Shown one piece after another: positions 7,861 through 17,024 of a stretch of 64,000 nucleotides of DNA. The position numbers and the translations under genes are program-made. The stretch is from Bosea beijingensis (GTDB taxonomy: Bacteria > Pseudomonadota > Alphaproteobacteria > Rhizobiales > Beijerinckiaceae): assembly GCF_030758975.1 (NCBI RefSeq), contig NZ_CP132359.1, positions 1,070,811-1,134,810 of the forward strand, read 5' to 3'. Under the pieces are notes generated by a model that made no database searches, was not told the origin of the DNA, and worked only from the letters and a program-made list of their open reading frames with translations. The stretch's first letter is position 1. The number at the start of each line of letters is the position of its first letter.

Positions 7861-9498
7861 TCACGCGTTCTGGCGCAGGATATGGTTCGCGCAGATATAG
7901 CCCCAGGTCATGTTGGGGCCGATCGTCGTGCCCGATCCTACTGCGCGGGTGCCGAACGGGCTCGCCATCGCGATGCCCGCGCAATAGAGGCCCGCGATGA
8001 TGCTGCCGTCCGCCCGGAGCACCTGGCCCGCCTCGTTCGTTCGGGCTCCACCCTTGGTGCCGAGGAAGGAGCGATTGAACGGGATCGCGATGAACGGGGC
8101 CTTGACGATCGGCTCCATCAGGCCGCTGACCGCGGCGCGCTCGGCCTCCAGCGGTGTCTGGCCGCGCTTGAAATCGTCGTCGCGGCCAGAGGCGGCGAAG
8201 CCGTTGTAGCGGTTGACCGTATCCTCGAAGGCGGCCTGTGGTAGCTTCAGCTTGTGCGCGAGCTCGCGGATGCTGGATGCCCGCGTGACCCATTTGCGAT
8301 CGAGCATTGCGAACCAGCGAAGCAGCCCGGATTTGCCGAAGAAGCGGCCATCGCTGATCAGCCAGACCGGGAGGTTGACCGGCTGGCCGTCAGCGTCGCG
8401 CGCGTCGATGATCTCGCCGAGATTGAAGCGGAATTCGCTGACGAAGCGCTTGCCCTCGCGGTTGACCAGGATCGCGTTCGGCACGGTGTGGAACTGCAGC
8501 GGAATGCCGTGCAGGCGCCCCTCGTAAAGGGTCGGAACCAGCGACGTCATGTTGGCCTGGTTCATATGGGCAAGCTGCGCGCCGACGGCAGCGGCCATGC
8601 GCTGCCCGTCGCCGGTGTTCGTGCGTGGGCTGCCGATATAGTCGACAGGGCCGGGAAAATGCTGCTTGCGCATCTCCTCGTCCCATTCGAAGCCGCCCGT
8701 CGCCAGCAGCACGGCACGGCTGGCCATATAATGCCGGACCTTGCCACCCTGCTCGACCTCGACGCCGGTGATCCGCAAGCCCTCGGTATCCTTCAGGAGG
8801 CGGCGCGCGCTCGCCTTAAGCTCAAGTCGGCAGCCGGCATCGAGGGCGCCCCGGATCAACCCGGTCATCAACGCCGAGCCTTGGCCGCGCTGGTTGGTCA
8901 GCCAGCGCCAGAACAGCACCGGCGCCATCCTGAACACCGTCTTGAAGAAGCGGCGCTGGATGTCGTGCGCGAGCTCCTGATAGGTGAAGATGTGCGGCAG
9001 TGTCGAACCGCGCAGCTTGCGCTTGTAACGGCCCAGGAGGTTGCGGCTTAGCAGTTTCGGCGAGATGGTCCGGCCGCCGCGCTTGCCCCCCGGATATTCG
9101 GCGAAGGGGTCGGCTTCGTGCGTGATCGCGAATTGCAGCGGCGTGTTCGCCTCGATGAAGGTCAGCATCTTGCCGGAATTCTCGGAGAAGGCCTGCCAGA
9201 GCTTGTCCTCGGTCGCCTGCCAGCCCTCCGGAGCACAGGCACGCAGATAGGTCAGTGTTTCCTCGGGGCTGTCGCTGATGCCCTCCGCCAGCATCAGATG
9301 GTTACCCGGCACCCAGGTGCCGGCGCCCGACATCGCGCTGGTCCCCCCGAGCAGATGCGACTTCTCCAGTACGATCACGCTCGCCCCCCCCTTGGCGGCG
9401 GTCAGGGCGGCTGCGATCCCGGCCGAGCCGGAGCCGATGACGACGACGTCCGCCGTGATGATCTCGGGGTCGCCAGCGCGTGCGGTCTCGTTCGGCAT
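7861..9498 (-). CDS. FAD-binding dehydrogenase of the fumarate reductase/3-ketosteroid dehydrogenase family
   Basis: 545 aa from the ATG at 9498 (MPNETARAG); further upstream in-frame codons give an unlikely basic extension. The FAD motif is VVVIGSGSAGIAAALTAAKGG, followed by LEKSHLLGGTSAMSGAGTWVPGN, characteristic of the KstD/flavocytochrome-c group. The C-terminal GLYCAGIAMASPFGTRAVGSG with GTTIGPNMTWG closes the flavin site. The family adds or removes hydrogen across C-C bonds next to a carbonyl. Not a steroid enzyme by context: it sits with an amine-oxidase-like flavoprotein and a polar amino acid importer. No heme-binding CxxCH was seen. Confidence 0.85.
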   Translation of the reverse strand: MPNETARAGDPEIITADVVVIGSGSAGIAAALTAAKGGASVIVLEKSHLLGGTSAMSGAGTWVPGNHLMLAEGISDSPEETLTYLRACAPEGWQATEDKLWQAFSENSGKMLTFIEANTPLQFAITHEADPFAEYPGGKRGGRTISPKLLSRNLLGRYKRKLRGSTLPHIFTYQELAHDIQRRFFKTVFRMAPVLFWRWLTNQRGQGSALMTGLIRGALDAGCRLELKASARRLLKDTEGLRITGVEVEQGGKVRHYMASRAVLLATGGFEWDEEMRKQHFPGPVDYIGSPRTNTGDGQRMAAAVGAQLAHMNQANMTSLVPTLYEGRLHGIPLQFHTVPNAILVNREGKRFVSEFRFNLGEIIDARDADGQPVNLPVWLISDGRFFGKSGLLRWFAMLDRKWVTRASSIRELAHKLKLPQAAFEDTVNRYNGFAASGRDDDFKRGQTPLEAERAAVSGLMEPIVKAPFIAIPFNRSFLGTKGGARTNEAGQVLRADGSIIAGLYCAGIAMASPFGTRAVGSGTTIGPNMTWGYICANHILRQNA

Positions 9499-9551
9499 GA
9501 TAGGGCGTGTCCTCGGGATGAGCGGTCTGCGAAGTGGAGCAGCGATCGGCT

Positions 9552-10199
9552 TCAACGACTTCGGGCGCCGCGGCGCTCGGCATGGCGCAGCAGAAGCGAG
9601 AGCGGAAAGCACATCAGGAAGTAGACGATGCCGACCATGACGTAGATCTCCAGCGGCCTGAAATACTCGGCGCTGAGATCCTGGGCGCGCAGCATCAGGT
9701 CCGGAGCGGCGATGAGCGACGCAACGGAGGTATCCTTCAACAGGTTGATCATGACGTTGCCGATCGGCGGCAGCACCACGCGCACGGCCTGCGGCAGGAC
9801 GATCCAGCGCATCGCCTGCATCGGACGCATCCCGATCGCCAACGCCGCCTCCGTCTGGCCCCGCGCGATCGCCTCGATGCCGGACCGGTAGATCTCGGCC
9901 ATGTAAGCGGCCGTGTTCAGGCCAAGCCCCAGCACCGCGGCCTGGAACGAACTCAACTTCACACCGAACTCGGCCAGCCCGAAATAGATCAGGAAGAGCT
10001 GGATCAGTGCCGGAGTGCCCCGGAAGATCTGGACATAGATGCCCGCGGCACGGCGCAGCATGGCGCTGTGGCTGCGCCGCGCCAGCGCGATGACGAGCCC
10101 CAAGACCAGGCCGATCGCCAGCGCGAAGGCGGCGAGCTGGATGGTCGCCCAGGCCGCAGACAGCAGCTCTGGATAGATGGCGAGCCAGAGCGCGATCAT
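9552..10199 (-). CDS. amino acid ABC transporter permease (HisM/GlnP type), second subunit
   Basis: 215 aa with about five membrane segments. It has the polar amino acid permease pattern: IYVQIFRGTPALIQLFLIYFGL, AAYMAEIYRSGIEAIARGQTEAALAIGM and the ATPase-docking stretch QAVRVVLPPIGN with LLKDTSVASLI. It overlaps the other permease start by 4 bp. With 10196-10876 it forms the channel for the binding protein at 11677-12627. Confidence 0.9.
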   Translation of the reverse strand: MIALWLAIYPELLSAAWATIQLAAFALAIGLVLGLVIALARRSHSAMLRRAAGIYVQIFRGTPALIQLFLIYFGLAEFGVKLSSFQAAVLGLGLNTAAYMAEIYRSGIEAIARGQTEAALAIGMRPMQAMRWIVLPQAVRVVLPPIGNVMINLLKDTSVASLIAAPDLMLRAQDLSAEYFRPLEIYVMVGIVYFLMCFPLSLLLRHAERRGARSR

Positions 10200-10876
10200 G
10201 CCGCCCTCGCCAGCGGATCGAAATGCTTCTCGGTGCGCTGAACCAGTCGCGCCAGCGCCAGGCTCAGCAGGAAATAGATCAGCGCCGCGAGGAAGTAGAT
10301 CTCAGTGCTGCGGAAGGTCTCGCTGACCAGCAGCTTCGCCCGATACGCGAGCTCGGGCGCCGCCGCGGCTGAGGCGAGCGAGGTGTGCTTCAACAGGCCG
10401 ATGCAGAAATTGCCCAGCGCCGGCAGGGCGATGCGAATCGCCTGCGGCGCGATGATCGAGAGCATGATCAGGCCGTTGCTCATGCCGATGGCCTGCGCCG
10501 CCTCGCGCTGGCCCCGATCGACGGCCGCGATGCTACCACGGAAGATTTCGGAACAGACGGCCGCCCCGTTCAGTCCGAAGCCTAGTGTCACGGCGACCGT
10601 CGCCGGGAGCTGGATACCGAGCCGCGACAGCCCGAAATACAGGATAAAGAGCTGCGTCAGCACCGGGACGTTGCGGAACACCTCCAGGAAGGCCAGAGCG
10701 AACCAGCGGAGCGGCGGAAAGCGAGCCTCCCGCATCAGGGCGATGAGCCCACCGAAGATGAAGGCCGCAAGGCTGGAAGCGATCGTCAGACCGACGGTCG
10801 CGATCGCGCCTTCCGACAGGACACCCAGGAAGCGCGGCCAGTCCGCCACGGCCGAGAGGAAGCCCGCTCCGGTCAT
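10196..10876 (-). CDS. amino acid ABC transporter permease (HisQ/GlnP type), first subunit
   Basis: 226 aa. Family landmarks are FLEVFRNVPVLTQLFILYFGL, EIFRGSIAAVDRGQREAAQAIGMS, then PQAIRIALPALGNFCIGLLKHTSLAS. Same fold as its neighbour but clearly diverged, as usual for heterodimeric HisQM channels. Only 3 bp separate its start from the ATPase stop, so the genes are translated together. Confidence 0.9.
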   Translation of the reverse strand: MTGAGFLSAVADWPRFLGVLSEGAIATVGLTIASSLAAFIFGGLIALMREARFPPLRWFALAFLEVFRNVPVLTQLFILYFGLSRLGIQLPATVAVTLGFGLNGAAVCSEIFRGSIAAVDRGQREAAQAIGMSNGLIMLSIIAPQAIRIALPALGNFCIGLLKHTSLASAAAAPELAYRAKLLVSETFRSTEIYFLAALIYFLLSLALARLVQRTEKHFDPLARAA

Positions 10877-10879
10877 CGC

Positions 10880-11674
10880 TCAGTGCTCAAGCACGGCGCG
10901 CAGGAAGTCGCGCGTGCGGGCGTTTCGCGGCTCGCGGAAGATCTGCCGCGCCGGACCCTGCTCGACGATAGAGCCGTCCGCCATGAAGACGACCTCGTCG
11001 GCGACGCTCTCCGCGAACCGCATTTCGTGGGTCACGATCACCATGGTCATGCCGTCCTCGGCGAGCCGGCGCATGACATTGAGGACCTCGCCGACCAGCT
11101 CGGGGTCGAGCGCGGATGTCGCCTCGTCGAAGAGCATGAGCTTCGGCTTCATCGCGAGCGCACGGGCGATCGCGACGCGCTGCTGCTGGCCTCCCGACAG
11201 ACGTTCCGGATACTGGTCGCGCTTGTCCTGCATGCCGACCCGTTCGAGCAGTCTCAGGGCATCGTCTCGGACCTCATCCGATGGGCGTCGCAGCACCTTT
11301 ACCGGGCCGATCATGACGTTCTCGAGCGCCGTCAGATGCGGGAACAGGTTGAAGCGCTGGAAGACCATGCCGATCTGCGAGCGCATCTGCGCCAACCGAC
11401 GTGCCGGCATTGGGACCGGCCCGTTCGGGCCGTCGACCAGTCCGATCGGCGCGCCGTCGATCAGGATCCGGCCGCCGGTCGGTTCCTCGATATGGTTGAT
11501 GCAGCGCAGCAGCGTCGTCTTGCCGGAGCCGCTGGGGCCGACCAGGCAGAGCTTCTGCCCTGCCTGCACCGTCAGATCGATGCCATTGAGGACCCGCAAC
11601 GAACCGAAGCTCTTCTCCAGGGCCTCGATCCGGACCCGCTCGGTCTTCGCCTGCGCCGACATCGCCAGATCCAT
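10880..11674 (-). CDS. amino acid ABC transporter ATP-binding protein (GlnQ/HisP type)
   Basis: 264 aa. Walker A (GPSGSGKTT), Q-loop ([12 protein letters not shown]), signature motif (LSGGQQQR), Walker B followed by Glu ([12 protein letters not shown]) and the H-loop (IVTHEM) are all intact. The inserted segment [19 protein letters not shown] between Walker A and the Q-loop is common in polar amino acid ATPases. It powers the two permeases just downstream on the minus strand. Confidence 0.93.
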   Translation of the reverse strand: MDLAMSAQAKTERVRIEALEKSFGSLRVLNGIDLTVQAGQKLCLVGPSGSGKTTLLRCINHIEEPTGGRILIDGAPIGLVDGPNGPVPMPARRLAQMRSQIGMVFQRFNLFPHLTALENVMIGPVKVLRRPSDEVRDDALRLLERVGMQDKRDQYPERLSGGQQQRVAIARALAMKPKLMLFDEATSALDPELVGEVLNVMRRLAEDGMTMVIVTHEMRFAESVADEVVFMADGSIVEQGPARQIFREPRNARTRDFLRAVLEH

Positions 11675-11676
11675 GA

Positions 11677-12627
11677 TCAGCTGAAGATGGCGCTGAAGTC
11701 ACGCGCCTTGTGCGCGAACGGACCGATCGTGGCTCCCGAAGCATCACGGTCGACACCCAGACGCGGACTCGGCGTCGTCGCCTCGAGATAGGCCGGGCTG
11801 GTAATGCCGTACTTGCCCAGGATCTCCTTGATCTGCCCGGTCTTCCAGAGCCAGGCGATACCGGCATTGATTGCGTCGTACAGGTCGGGGTTCTGGCCAT
11901 AGGTGGCCCAGATCGCGTTGTTCTTGCGCGTCAGAAGCGGCAGGGTATCGTCATAGACGATCGGCACCTGCTTCAGCGCCAGGGCATTCTGCTGGATCAT
12001 GTAGTCGATCACCGGCGCATCGAGCACCGCGAAGTCCAGCCGCCCGGCCAGGATGTCGCGCATGCAGGAATCGATGCCGTCGTAGAGCTTGACCTCCTTC
12101 GTGCCGGGCACCTTCTTCATCTCCGGAACGAAGGCGTAACCGACGCCCGAACCGATGGTGCGGCCCTTGAAATCGGAGATGCCGATCGAGTCCTTGAAGG
12201 GCTCGGACTGCCGCATGATCGCGAATTTCGAGGTGTAGAAGACGGCGTCCGTCAGCAGCATGATCTGGCTACGCGCCGGGGTCCAGGCGAAGTTGCCACC
12301 GAACCAGTCGGCCCGGCCGGACTGGACTGCCTCCACGACCGCCGGGAAGGCGATGATCTGAACCTCAAGCTTGAGCCCGAGCTTCTCGGCGATGCGGCCG
12401 AGCATGTCCAGATCGGTGCCGAAGGGCTTGCCGTCACGGATCGAAGTCAGCGGCATGTCGCCGGTGCAGGCTGCCGTCAGGACGCCCGGCTTGACGGTCT
12501 TCAGCGCCGGCGCCTGCGCGCTTGCCGCCAACGGGGCCAGCCCCGAAGCCGCTCCCAGCGCTCCGGCGCCGAGCTGCAGCAGATGTCGTCGGGAAAGGCT
12601 CGTCATTCCCGTGATGTCGTCGGCCAT
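11677..12627 (-). CDS. amino acid ABC transporter substrate-binding protein (family 3)
   Basis: 316 aa, first gene of the minus-strand operon. A probable Tat signal ([18 protein letters not shown], cleaved near ASAQA) precedes a family 3 binding fold: [29 protein letters not shown] is degenerate relative to the usual GVxxDxxPF form, then [20 protein letters not shown] and [13 protein letters not shown]. The ligand is probably a small polar amino acid, amine or related acid. It is divergent from the IclR gene at 12924, with the twin operator at 12850-12892 between them, so IclR control is likely. Confidence 0.88.
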   Translation of the reverse strand: MADDITGMTSLSRRHLLQLGAGALGAASGLAPLAASAQAPALKTVKPGVLTAACTGDMPLTSIRDGKPFGTDLDMLGRIAEKLGLKLEVQIIAFPAVVEAVQSGRADWFGGNFAWTPARSQIMLLTDAVFYTSKFAIMRQSEPFKDSIGISDFKGRTIGSGVGYAFVPEMKKVPGTKEVKLYDGIDSCMRDILAGRLDFAVLDAPVIDYMIQQNALALKQVPIVYDDTLPLLTRKNNAIWATYGQNPDLYDAINAGIAWLWKTGQIKEILGKYGITSPAYLEATTPSPRLGVDRDASGATIGPFAHKARDFSAIFS

Positions 12628-12849
12628 TGCTCATCCCCTTATTTTGGTTGTCCCGAACGCCCCGCGCCGTTGCCGTGCATGGGCCCTAAATCCGTCAGCC
12701 GCTGACTGGGCGCACCCCCCGTAGGCGCAGCGACCGCCCCTCCTCCGCTGCCATCCAGCGACGCCGGCCTGCCGCTTCGACGACGGTTCTCCGTCGCGCT
12801 CCTGTTGAAGCGAACATGACACGGAGATAACGGGTCGCCAATATGAAAA

Positions 12850-12892
12850 CCGAATATCGGGCATAAATATCTTTACAAATACCGATTATCGG
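12850..12892. promoter_or_regulatory. probable IclR operator pair in the divergent promoter region
   Basis: Two near-identical 11-mers, CCGAATATCGG at 12850-12860 and CCGATTATCGG at 12882-12892, each a dyad with CCGA/TCGG arms. The likeness extends outward: ACCGA before and GCAT or ACAT after. Start-to-start distance is 32 bp, about three helical turns, so a dimer of dimers could bind one DNA face. The region (12628-12923) is the only long spacer between the minus-strand transporter and the IclR gene and is locally AT-rich. No clear -35/-10 pair could be assigned. Confidence 0.6.
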
Positions 12893-12923
12893 ACATTGAT
12901 GGCTCAGGAAGGAAATTTTCGGA

Positions 12924-13703
12924 ATGAAGACACCACGAGCGGCCGGGCTGGGAGCCGAGAGTTCATCCAATGTCGAGCGAGCCGCCCAGCTTCTGCTGCT
13001 GCTCGGACCGGCCGGAAGCGATGGCCTCCAATTGCGGGAACTGACCGAGCGATCGGGCGAGAACCGCTCCGCCGTCCATCGCGCTCTGGTCGCACTAGCG
13101 CGGTCCGGTTTCGTGGAAATGCCATCGCAAGGCCGCGGCTATCGATTGGGGCCCTCGATCTTCGCCTTGGCACAGCATCAGAAGCGTCTCGACACCGACC
13201 TCGCTGACATCCGGGCTGCCGCCATCGAGATCGCCTCGCGCTCGGGCCAGTGTACTTATCTGATGGCGCGCGCCGGTCTCGATGCTGTTTGCATCGAAAT
13301 GCTCACTGGCTCCTCGCCGATGCAGACTTTGACAGGGGGCGCAGGAGGGCGCCTGCCGCTCGGCGTCGGCTCGGGCAGTGTCAGCATGCTTGCCACACTC
13401 GACGAACGAACACGCGAGGCGATCCTGGACAACAACGCCGACCGCTATGCCCTTTATTCGAACTGGAGCCGAAAGGAGATCGCCGCTTCTGTCGAAAGGA
13501 CGATGGCGGACGGGTTCTCCTACGAAATCGGCCAGATGTTTCCTGATATCGGCGGTGTCGCGGTCGCAGCACCGGGACGCGACGGAACGGCTGGCTATGC
13601 GATAGTCATCTCCGCACATAAAGACATGTTGACCCCACCTAACCTCGTTGCCTTCGCAAAGATTATGAAGGGAGCAATCGAGCGGGCCGCTTCGAGAGGG
13701 TAA
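12924..13703 (+). CDS. IclR-family transcriptional regulator
   Basis: 259 aa. The N-terminal winged helix (about residues 15-75) reads SSNVERAAQLLLLLGPAG, LQLRELTERSGENRSAVHRALVAL, then GYRLGPSIFALAQHQ. The C-terminal IclR ligand domain follows (AIEIASRSGQCTYLMARAG, RLPLGVGSGSVSMLA, DGFSYEIGQMFPDIGGVAVAAP). It starts 31 bp after the second operator repeat, so it probably controls both itself and the facing oxidoreductase/transporter operon. IclR proteins respond to small organic acids or amino acids. Confidence 0.9.
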   Translation: MKTPRAAGLGAESSSNVERAAQLLLLLGPAGSDGLQLRELTERSGENRSAVHRALVALARSGFVEMPSQGRGYRLGPSIFALAQHQKRLDTDLADIRAAAIEIASRSGQCTYLMARAGLDAVCIEMLTGSSPMQTLTGGAGGRLPLGVGSGSVSMLATLDERTREAILDNNADRYALYSNWSRKEIAASVERTMADGFSYEIGQMFPDIGGVAVAAPGRDGTAGYAIVISAHKDMLTPPNLVAFAKIMKGAIERAASRG

Positions 13704-13720
13704 GCGAGGGCCGTTCTACA

Positions 13721-13764
13721 TGCGCCACGACCGGACATTGAAGCTCCTCCCAGAAGCGGACCTT
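13721..13764 (+). repeat. interspersed intergenic repeat, copy A
   Basis: TGCGCCACGACCGGACATTG (13721-13740) followed after a short variable spacer by CAGAAGCGGACCTTC (13751-13765). The same two-part arrangement occurs at 30667-30712 and 36279-36322, and its right half at 24659-24705, 29831-29873 and 56281-56312. It lies between the 3' ends of the IclR (+) and LysR (-) genes. The rest of 13704-13925 shows nothing else I can name. Confidence 0.65.
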
Positions 13765-13925
13765 CAGTAGGTGCGTACGAAGCCCGATTACTTCTCCTCT
13801 TCGGTGATCGCAAGTTCACTGGAGAGTTCAAGGCGAACCGGCTATACTTGATGAGCCGTCACTGGCCAAAAAATGCTTGCATGAGGACGTACTGGCCTGC
13901 ACGTAGCTCCCCGTCGGCGATCCAT

Positions 13926-14837
13926 CTACTCCCAACCCTTCCGCGCTTCGTCAGCCAACCAAGAGTGCAACACCCGAATGCGCGGAAACTGCGCCCGCTC
14001 GCGCGGGTAGGTCAGAAAATACGCACTGTCGGTTTCGATCACGAGATCATTGGCAACGACAAGGCGACCGGACCGGAGATCCTCGGCAATAAAGGCCAAC
14101 TGCGCGATGGCGAAGCCCAGGCCGTCGATCGCTCCCTGATAAGTCAGGCCAGAGTTCTCGAAGATCAGCAGGCGCTCGAGCTTGACGCCGGATAGGCCCG
14201 CTGCAGCGAACCAACGGCCCCAGTCGTCAGGCCGGCGGAACGAATGCAGCAAGGGCTGCTCCACAAGACGCGCCGCTGGAATGAATACTCGGCCGTCACT
14301 TGCCTCGGCTAATAGTTTGGGGCTGCAAACCGGGACAAGCCGTTCTCCGAACAGGCGCTGGCCTTCAAGACCGTGCCGGATCGACTCGCCCCAATAAATC
14401 GCCGCGTCGATCTGATCACGCTCGAAGTCAACCGGTTCGTGTGAGGTGGTGACCTGAACGGAATAGGTCGCATTTCGGGCATGGAAGCTGCCGAGCCGTG
14501 GAACGAACCACCTGATCGCGCAGGTCGGCGGCAGCTTGATACGCAGCACCTTGTCATTGGCGCCGGCCGAGACCGTCTGCGCCGCATAGGCGATGCGCTC
14601 CAAAGCGGGCCCGATTTCGCGCAGGAAGAACTCGCCGGAACTCGTTAGCTCGACCTTGCGATGCAGCCGGTCGAACAGCTTGACGCCGAGAACCTCCTCG
14701 AGCGTGACGATATGCCGGCTGATCGCCCCGGGCGTGACGTTGAGCTCCTCGCTCGCGGCCGTGAAGCTCAGACAGCGAGCCGCTGCGTCGAAAGCCCGGA
14801 TGGCGTTGAGTGGCGGCAGGCGCCTGGCGTGACCCAT
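13926..14837 (-). CDS. LysR-family transcriptional regulator, GcvA-like
   Basis: 303 aa. The helix-turn-helix covers about residues 7-65: LPPLNAIRAFDAAARCLSFT, AASEELNVTPGAISRHIVTLEE, LFDRLHRKVELTSSGEFFL. A LysR substrate-binding domain follows with the GcvA-group pattern (LPPTCAIRWFVPRLGSFHAR, DAAIYWGE, LVPVCSPKLLAEA). It is divergent from the LeuC-like operon at 14992 with a 154-bp spacer, so it is the likely activator of that operon, with the operon substrate or an intermediate as coinducer. Confidence 0.9.
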   Translation of the reverse strand: MGHARRLPPLNAIRAFDAAARCLSFTAASEELNVTPGAISRHIVTLEEVLGVKLFDRLHRKVELTSSGEFFLREIGPALERIAYAAQTVSAGANDKVLRIKLPPTCAIRWFVPRLGSFHARNATYSVQVTTSHEPVDFERDQIDAAIYWGESIRHGLEGQRLFGERLVPVCSPKLLAEASDGRVFIPAARLVEQPLLHSFRRPDDWGRWFAAAGLSGVKLERLLIFENSGLTYQGAIDGLGFAIAQLAFIAEDLRSGRLVVANDLVIETDSAYFLTYPRERAQFPRIRVLHSWLADEARKGWE

Positions 14838-14991
14838 GATTGAGTTTTCCTCAAGCTATACGCAATTTAATCGTTTGTGCCCGCCGCTTGGCAAGGCGAA
14901 GCTTCGATGCCGCCTGGACACGGGCCCCGAACCACACAAGCGCATGAAGCGCGGGGCCTGGCGAGAGCGGCGGGAAACGGCTCGGGTGAAA

Positions 14992-16398
14992 ATGGCCTCA
15001 CCACGCACGCTTTTTGCGAAGATTTGGCAGGCGCATCGCATCCGCGCTCTCGATGAGACGCGCGATCTGATCTTCGTCGATAGGCATATCCTTCAGGAGA
15101 CGACGAGCGCGGCCGCCTTCGAAGGCTTGGCCGCCGCAGGGCGTAATGTCCGGCATCCGGAGCTCACGGTCGCCACGCAGGATCACATTGTTTCAACCAG
15201 GCCAGGCCGTGACGAGGGCACGAACCCCGGCGGCGCCGAATTGATGCGCCTGATGCGGATCAATGCGACGACCAACCGGATCGCGCATTTCGGAGTGGAA
15301 GATCCGCGCCAGGGCATCGTGCATGTCATCGGCCCGGAACTCGGCCTCGTCCTGCCCGGCACCGTCGTCGCCTGTGGCGACAGCCATACTTCGACTGCCG
15401 GAGGGCTCGGAGCGCTCGGCATTGGCGTTGGCACGAGCGAGGTCGAGCACGTCCTCGCCACCCAGACGCTTGCGCTGCCGCGCCCGAAAACGCTGCGCAT
15501 GACCTTTGAGGGCAAGCCGGGCACGGGCGTGACCGCCAAGGATCTCGTGCTTCATGCGCTCGGCCGCTTCGGGATCGCCGTCGGCGCGGGGCATGCCATC
15601 GAGTATGCCGGCCCGGCGATCCGCGCGCTCCCGGTGGAGGCGCGGCTGACCGTTTGCAATATGTCGATTGAATTCGGCGGACGGCTTGGCCTCATCGCTC
15701 CGGACGACAAGGCGTTCGCCTATGTCGCCGGCAGGGCCTTCGCGCCGAAGGGCACGGAGTGGGACGCCGCGCTGGCGATCTGGCGGACGCTCTACAGCGA
15801 CGACGGCGCCGTGTTCGATCGCGAACTCAGCGTCGATGCCGCGAGCGCACCCCCGCAGGTCACCTGGGGCACGACGCAGGAGGACGTGGTCGGCATCGAC
15901 GAATGCGTTCCAGACCCGCTCGGCATCGCTGATCCCGATCGGCGTCGCCGCGTCGAAGACGCGCTGGCCTATATGGCGATAGAACCTGGTCGCCCCATAG
16001 AGGGATTGCCGATCGACGTCGCCTTCATCGGCTCCTGTACCAACGGCAGGCTGTCGGACCTTGAGGCCGCCGCCGCGGTCGTACGCGGAAGACGCGTCGC
16101 GCAGCATGTCCGTGCGCTGGTCGTGCCCGGCTCGACCTCGGTGAAGCGCGAGGCCGAGGCGAAGGGTCTAGACAGGATCTTCTCTGAGGCCGGGTTCGAG
16201 TGGCGCAGCGCCGGCTGCTCGATGTGCGTCAGCATCAACGAGGATATCGTACCGCCCGGCGCGCGATCGATCGCGACGTCCAACCGGAATTTCGAGAACC
16301 GTCAGGGCGCGAGAGCCCGCACGCATCTCGCAAGCCCTGCCATGGCCGCCGCCGCCGCCGTCGCCGGCGCCATCACCGATGTCCGGAGGATGGGCTGA
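14992..16398 (+). CDS. LeuC-like 3-isopropylmalate dehydratase large subunit paralogue (hydro-lyase, 4Fe-4S)
   Basis: 468 aa from ATG 14992 (MASPRTLFAKIWQAH), matching LeuC's usual start and length; upstream in-frame codons to 14836 add a basic segment with no family resemblance and lie in the promoter. The three cluster cysteines are present: Cys349 in GSCTNGR, Cys409 and Cys412 in GCSMC. Substrate-site motifs include CGDSHTSTAGG, EFGGRLGLIAPD and ATSNRNFENRQG. The family adds or removes water on 2-alkylmalate/maleate-type acids. The neighbours are catabolic, with no leuA or leuB, so another substrate is likely: a substituted maleate or malate, as in dimethylmaleate hydratase DmdA of nicotinate fermenters. 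That role is inference. Confidence 0.85.
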   Translation: MASPRTLFAKIWQAHRIRALDETRDLIFVDRHILQETTSAAAFEGLAAAGRNVRHPELTVATQDHIVSTRPGRDEGTNPGGAELMRLMRINATTNRIAHFGVEDPRQGIVHVIGPELGLVLPGTVVACGDSHTSTAGGLGALGIGVGTSEVEHVLATQTLALPRPKTLRMTFEGKPGTGVTAKDLVLHALGRFGIAVGAGHAIEYAGPAIRALPVEARLTVCNMSIEFGGRLGLIAPDDKAFAYVAGRAFAPKGTEWDAALAIWRTLYSDDGAVFDRELSVDAASAPPQVTWGTTQEDVVGIDECVPDPLGIADPDRRRRVEDALAYMAIEPGRPIEGLPIDVAFIGSCTNGRLSDLEAAAAVVRGRRVAQHVRALVVPGSTSVKREAEAKGLDRIFSEAGFEWRSAGCSMCVSINEDIVPPGARSIATSNRNFENRQGARARTHLASPAMAAAAAVAGAITDVRRMG

Positions 16399-17024
16399 TG
16401 GGCACGCCCTTCCTGAACTTCTCGGGCGTTGCCGCCCCCCTCGTCGTCGAGAACGTCAATACGGACGCGATTATTCCCGCTTCGTATCTGCGCTCGACGA
16501 GCGCCGATCTCGCCGAAGGCCTCTTCGCGCGCTGGCGCTATGACGAGGCGGGGGCCGAGAACCCTGACTTCGTGCTGAACCGCCCGCCATTCAGAACGTC
16601 TGCCCTGATCTTCGCAGGGCCGAATTTCGGCTGCGGCAGTTCGCGCGAGGCCGCGGTCTGGGCGCTGGTGCGCTTCGGCATCCGTTGCGTCGCGGCGCCC
16701 AGCTTCGCCGACATCTTCTACGAGAACGCGTTCCGAAACGGATTGCTGCCGGCCATCGTCTCGCAGGACGATCTTGCGGTGGCGCTCGAACTGGCTTGTG
16801 TACCCGACGGGGCAAGTTTTGCCGTCGATCTGCCCGCCGCTACGATCAGCGGGCCAGCCGGACACGTCATGGACTTCTGTATCCCGCCCTTCAGACGCGA
16901 GGCGCTGCTGCGCGGCGACGACGAGATCGAGACGACCTTGCGTCTTGATGGCGACATCGCCCGCTTCACGGCCGCAGACCGCATCGCACGGCCGTGGATC
17001 CACTCGATCGGAGCCAGGTCATGA
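16398..17024 (+). CDS. LeuD-like 3-isopropylmalate dehydratase small subunit paralogue
   Basis: 208 aa; its ATG shares one base with the LeuC-like stop (TGATG). Swivel-domain landmarks are NVNTDAIIPASYL, FGCGSSREAAVWAL, YENAFRNGLLP and FCIPPFRREALLRGDDEIETTL, all standard for LeuD. It pairs with the product of 14992-16398 to form the heterodimeric hydratase. Immediate coupling to an ICL/PEP-mutase-fold gene by a 4-bp overlap is unlike leucine operons and resembles the hydratase-lyase order known for dimethylmaleate breakdown. Confidence 0.88.
   Translation: MGTPFLNFSGVAAPLVVENVNTDAIIPASYLRSTSADLAEGLFARWRYDEAGAENPDFVLNRPPFRTSALIFAGPNFGCGSSREAAVWALVRFGIRCVAAPSFADIFYENAFRNGLLPAIVSQDDLAVALELACVPDGASFAVDLPAATISGPAGHVMDFCIPPFRREALLRGDDEIETTLRLDGDIARFTAADRIARPWIHSIGARS

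Noticed and set aside
14836..14991. 52-residue N-terminal extension of the LeuC-like frame
   Set aside because: It overlaps the LysR start and the promoter region, is basic and unlike LeuC; the ATG at 14992 gives the normal family N-terminus.
14992..17024. LeuC/LeuD as leucine biosynthesis genes
   Set aside because: No leuA or leuB nearby, and tight coupling to catabolic genes and an importer under a LysR regulator. A leucine role cannot be fully excluded without the rest of the genome.
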